A stretch of 8,924 bases of DNA from assembly GCA_021163155.1 (NCBI GenBank), contig JAGGXI010000073.1, positions 1-8,924 of the forward strand, written 5' to 3'. Within the stretch, counting starts at the first letter, position 1; each line of letters opens with the position of its first letter. Under the pieces are notes generated by a model. That model searched no databases. It was not told the origin of the DNA and saw only the letters and a list, made by a program, of their open reading frames with translations. The translations under genes and the position numbers were made by a program. This stretch comes from Candidatus Aerophobota bacterium (GTDB lineage Bacteria; Aerophobota; Aerophobia; Aerophobales; JAGGXI01). Of the stretch, positions 7,241-8,924 are shown in pieces.

Positions 7241-7720
7241 TCAATTACTACTTTCTACAGGAGAAAAGGAGCTTTTACAATAAGCACATATAAATCTTTG
7301 AACTACAATCGGCTGCAAATAGTCTTTGGATATCCTTTTATAAGTTCCATTTTTATATATCTTCTGGCATCCGCAGTGAGGACATTTCTTTGGCCTTTCT
7401 CCGTTTAACCTATTTGGAAGCCGGACGGTCTTTTTAAGTTTATCTATCTCTTTCTCTGCATTGGAGAGGAGCTGCTTTAATTTTTTTATCTCTTTTTCTT
7501 TCCTTTGAAAAGAGATGCCGCTGTCTACTTTTTTAAAGCAACGCCTTTCTCTCTCCAAACATAATTCTTCAAAGAGAACCTTTCTTATCTTTTTCATCCA
7601 GGCGTAAATACTTTGACGACTTGTATTATATTTTGCAGCTACAGATTTTATCTCCTCCCCTGCTAAAATTTCAAAGGCAGCTTTAATTTTGACTTCTATA
7701 GGGAAACTTTTAGCTGTCAC
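7241..7720 (-). CDS. HTH, coiled-coil and zinc-ribbon protein, transposase-like DNA-binding half
   Basis: 159 aa, starting at GTG (7718-7720) with GGGGAG 4 nt upstream. Residues about 8-48 form a helix-turn-helix of the transposase/IS3 OrfA type (VAAKYNTSRQSIYAWMKKI). Residues about 72-100 are a Lys/Glu/Leu-rich coiled coil. Residues 113-148 are a zinc ribbon with CPHC (113-116) and CAYC (145-148), similar in style to IS1 InsA ribbons. It stops soon after the ribbon (SFSPVESSN), where many transposases would continue into a catalytic domain; only 62 bp separate its stop from the convergent amidohydrolase. I see no DDE domain, partner ORF or convincing terminal inverted repeats. It may be a truncated transposase, the first ORF of a split element, or a free-standing DNA-binding protein. 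DNA binding is inferred from the domains. Confidence 0.75.
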   Translation of the reverse strand: MTAKSFPIEVKIKAAFEILAGEEIKSVAAKYNTSRQSIYAWMKKIRKVLFEELCLERERRCFKKVDSGISFQRKEKEIKKLKQLLSNAEKEIDKLKKTVRLPNRLNGERPKKCPHCGCQKIYKNGTYKRISKDYLQPIVVQRFICAYCKSSFSPVESSN

Positions 7721-7760
7721 TTTTCTCCCCTTTTTCTTTTAATTTAATCAAGAATAAAAT

Positions 7761-7766
7761 ATTATA
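7761..7766 (-). promoter_or_regulatory. Candidate -10 element (TATAAT) of the HTH/zinc-ribbon gene
   Basis: Read on the minus strand, a perfect TATAAT lies 40 bp upstream of the GTG start. No good -35 hexamer is found at 16-18 nt; the sequence there is AAGAGA. Farther up, TTGACC (7849-7844) could pair with a poor TATTTA. Support is the exact hexamer and its placement only. Confidence 0.35.
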
Positions 7767-7801
7767 TCTTCTAAAAAAATAGTTCTCTTTTTTTACTTTT
7801 G

Positions 7802-7843
7802 CCATATTCTTGTATTTTTAATAAATACCATATTCTTATTTTT
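7802..7843. repeat. Two direct repeats upstream of the HTH/zinc-ribbon gene
   Basis: CCATATTCTT at 7802-7811 and 7828-7837, each followed by ATTTTT (after an extra GT in the first copy), form a direct repeat with a 26-bp period. On the minus strand they read AAAAATA(CA)AGAATATGG, 80-125 bp upstream of the GTG start, where an autoregulator or a transposase could bind. Low sequence complexity makes chance similarity possible. Confidence 0.5.
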
Positions 7844-7854
7844 GGTCAATCTGT

Positions 7855-8025
7855 AACTTTTCAGAAGTTTACCCAACCAAAATCTGGGTTTGCTTTGCGA
7901 TAACGCTGGTGTTGATAGCTAATTTTGTACGAAAAAATGGTAGCCGCAAGGCTCAGATCCTGCGTAAAACAGCGCAACCTTACTTTACCGATCAATCTTG
8001 ATAGTGCAAGGATAACTACAGCTTA
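7855..8025. other. GC-richer, hairpin-dense block of unknown nature
   Basis: By hand count this stretch is about 43% G+C against about 30% on either side. It contains a run of short stem-loops: AACTT/AAGTT (7855-7869), ACCCA/TGGGT (7871-7889), GCG-ATAA-CGC (7897-7906), AGCC-GCAA-GGCT with a GNRA-type loop (7942-7953), TGCG/CGCA (7961-7976) and ATCA-ATCT-TGAT (7991-8002). No riboswitch, tRNA, SRP, tmRNA or RNase P signature is recognisable. A minus-strand frame is open for about 53 codons (reading ALSRLIGKVRLR...NPDFGW) and could be a gene fragment, but has no start or RBS. It may be a structured RNA, an end of a mobile element, or a relic of transferred DNA. Confidence 0.3.
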
Positions 8026-8149
8026 AATGTGATATTTGTGATTTTGAAATTAATCTTTCTGTTCTTTACATAGATCGTTATTAATGCAAATATTACGGAT
8101 TGTAAGATATTATAAAAATCTAATAAGATGAGGTTCCTGTAAAAGTTGG

Positions 8150-8178
8150 TTGACAAAAAAAGAGAAAGGTATTAAAAT
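8150..8178 (+). promoter_or_regulatory. Promoter-like sequence TTGACA-17-TAAAAT
   Basis: A perfect -35 word (8150-8155), a 17-nt spacer and a 5-of-6 -10 word (8173-8178) give the best sigma70 match in the window, pointing right. Downstream are only an isolated AGGAGGTGA (8230-8238) without a start at normal distance and then the pcp relic. The segment may itself be decayed pcp coding sequence, in which case the match is accidental or newly arisen. Confidence 0.4.
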
Positions 8179-8295
8179 AGTTAATGAAGTGAGATTTTTA
8201 GCAAGGGAAAAGTTAAAAATAAGGCCAGGAGGAGGTGAGGGGTAGGTAGGCTGTTAGTTAGGGAAAAATGGGAACTTTCAGGAAAAAACAAATAA

Positions 8296-8533
8296 AATTT
8301 TCAAGGAGGTTTCTTGTGCAACTTTTTCTACTATTCAATCCCACATTATGTTAGAGAGAAAGGGCTAAATACCAAAGTGTTGTTCATACATATTCCTACA
8401 CAACCAAAGTATAGGGCTTAGAGTATGCTGGCTGCAGCGGGGGGCCGAGACACCAGGTCCAAGTATGTCGCTTGATGTGACTATAAAAGGTGTTAGAATA
8501 GCCATTAAAACAACAGTAAAAGCTCCAAAATAA
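8296..8533 (+). pseudogene. pcp: Pyroglutamyl-peptidase I (pcp) relic, C-terminal part, frameshifted
   Basis: Intact Pcp (about 215 aa, cysteine peptidase family C15) removes N-terminal pyroglutamate from peptides. From 8296 one frame reads NFQGGFLCNFFYYSIPHY, then REKGLNTKVLFIHIP. This matches the family's SNSAGx(F/Y)xCN...GFIHVP block; catalytic Cys (8317-8319) and His (8389-8391) are exactly 24 residues apart, as in Cys144/His168. A TAG (8413-8415) ends this frame. After a +1 shift between it and about 8447 (a G6 run at 8439-8444 is a candidate), the next frame gives PSMSLDVTIKGVRIAIKTTV and stops at 8531-8533, matching the family C-terminus. Cys-to-stop length is about 71 codons, as expected. 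A TAA (8293-8295) lies just upstream. No intact N-terminal part is present; faint possible remains (EVPVKVG near 8130, GQ near 8223) are interrupted by many stops. Non-functional. Confidence 0.82.
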
Positions 8534-8924
8534 ATGAAAAGATAAAAAAAGAACCTTATCAAATTCTTCGTAAGTTTATTTATATCCTCATTACTGAATT
8601 CTGATTAGCCTCAATCTATTCTGAATTCTGACTATCAACTACTAAATTCTATCCAAAGAGAACCTTAATAATTTGCTGAATCCACCGGGTTAATAATATG
8701 ATTGTTTTTTAAGAAAAGTTAGTCTTATTAGAAAATCTAAACTATTACTACTGGGCAAAGACGGATAAAGAATTTCCGAGAGAACTGAATAAGAATTGAA
8801 AGCTTACTATAAAAGTCAAGTGCGACTCTGAAAATTGAAAATTTAATATATCTTTATTGATAATGAGAATTTCCTCTTTTAAAAGATCAAAAATAGCCAA
8901 ATTGTTCTTTGTAAATTTGTTTTA
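8534..8924. other. AT-rich stretch with no supportable gene
   Basis: 391 bp after the pcp relic. It holds the short repeat at 8594-8654 and otherwise only short open frames without ribosome-binding sites: about 28 codons on the plus strand near 8716-8800 (ending ...KTDKEFPRELNKN) and about 58 codons on the minus strand toward the window end. Either could be a fragment of an old gene, but I recognise no family. Confidence 0.55.
8594..8654. repeat. Degenerate short tandem repeat around CTGAATTCTGA
   Basis: CTGAATTCTGATTA (8594-8607) recurs as CTGAATTCTGACTA (8621-8634) and, more weakly, as CTAAATTCTATCC (8642-8654), with unequal periods of 27 and 21 bp. It lies just after the pcp relic in otherwise featureless DNA. 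It looks like a small intergenic repeat. Confidence 0.45.

Larger units (their letters stand above)
7721..8295. other. Intergenic stretch without an intact gene
   Basis: 575 bp containing, from left, the upstream region of the minus-strand HTH gene with its repeats, the GC-richer hairpin block, AT-rich filler (8026-8129), a segment that may be decayed pcp 5' sequence, and a promoter-like pair. A 28-codon frame from ATG 8268 to TAG 8354 overlaps the pcp relic out of frame and is not considered a gene. Confidence 0.6.

Noticed and set aside
7179-7860. Complete insertion sequence around the HTH/zinc-ribbon gene
   Set aside because: I compared both flanks for terminal inverted repeats and target-site duplications and found none convincing; no catalytic transposase domain is present.
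8268-8354. 28-aa ORF from ATG 8268, with an internal GTG after AAGGAGGT (8303-8310)
   Set aside because: It runs out of frame through the pcp relic; the RBS-like AAGGAGGT comes from the codons for the Gly-Gly of the Pcp motif.
8365-8562. 65-codon minus-strand ORF with a hydrophobic N-terminus
   Set aside because: It is antisense to the pcp relic; its apparent membrane segment comes from the complement of the pcp C-terminal codons and it has no convincing RBS.
8858-8872. Fur-box-like sequence (TGATAATGAGAATTT)
   Set aside because: The first half matches the Fur half-site, but the second half matches only about 3 of 7 positions and no gene start follows within the window.
8740-8890. About 58-codon open minus-strand frame near the right edge
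   Set aside because: No ATG, no RBS, no recognisable motif, and composition is that of AT-rich noncoding DNA.
1-8924. CRISPR array, tRNA, rRNA or known defence genes
   Set aside because: No regularly spaced repeats, cloverleaf patterns, rRNA blocks or defence-related domains were found on either strand.

Overview
The window is AT-rich DNA (roughly one third G+C by eye) from a bacterium. It uses Shine-Dalgarno starts, GTG and TTG as well as ATG, and sigma70-like promoter words. Gene content (LIV-type ABC transporter, M20 amidohydrolase, ornithine-type transcarbamylase) fits an anaerobic amino-acid or peptide fermenter. I cannot name the taxon; Firmicutes-like or Atribacterota-like lineages would fit, but that is a guess.

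Layout. (1) 3-689: 3' part of an ornithine carbamoyltransferase gene that starts outside the window. (2) 690-1017: intergenic region with a weak promoter candidate and a doubtful 29-codon ORF. (3) 1018-7178: a tightly packed plus-strand operon. It encodes a periplasmic substrate-binding protein, a strong intercistronic hairpin, two LIV-type permeases (livH, livM), two ATPases (livG, livF) and an AbgB-like M20 amidohydrolase. The last gene has no ATG, GTG or TTG at the position where its conserved N-terminus and ribosome-binding site place the start; that codon reads ATA. (4) 7241-7720, minus strand: a small protein with an HTH, a coiled coil and a C-terminal zinc ribbon, like the DNA-binding half of a transposase but with no catalytic domain. 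(5) 7721-8295: no intact gene; direct repeats upstream of the HTH gene and a GC-richer, hairpin-dense block of about 170 bp. (6) 8296-8533: a decayed pyroglutamyl-peptidase (pcp) gene. It keeps the catalytic Cys and His at the correct 24-residue spacing, but is broken by stops and a frameshift and lacks most of its 5' part. (7) 8534-8924: AT-rich DNA with a short degenerate repeat and no gene I can support.

How the genes fit together. The binding protein captures a small amino-acid-like ligand outside the cytoplasm, LivHM carry it across the membrane using LivGF ATPase activity, and the co-transcribed M20 enzyme would hydrolyse an amide bond in the imported compound. The transcarbamylase upstream and the pcp relic downstream also belong to amino-acid or peptide metabolism. 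The transported substrate cannot be read from the sequence. The right-hand 1.7 kb looks like decaying, rearranged intergenic DNA. I found no CRISPR array, tRNA, rRNA or recognisable defence system.
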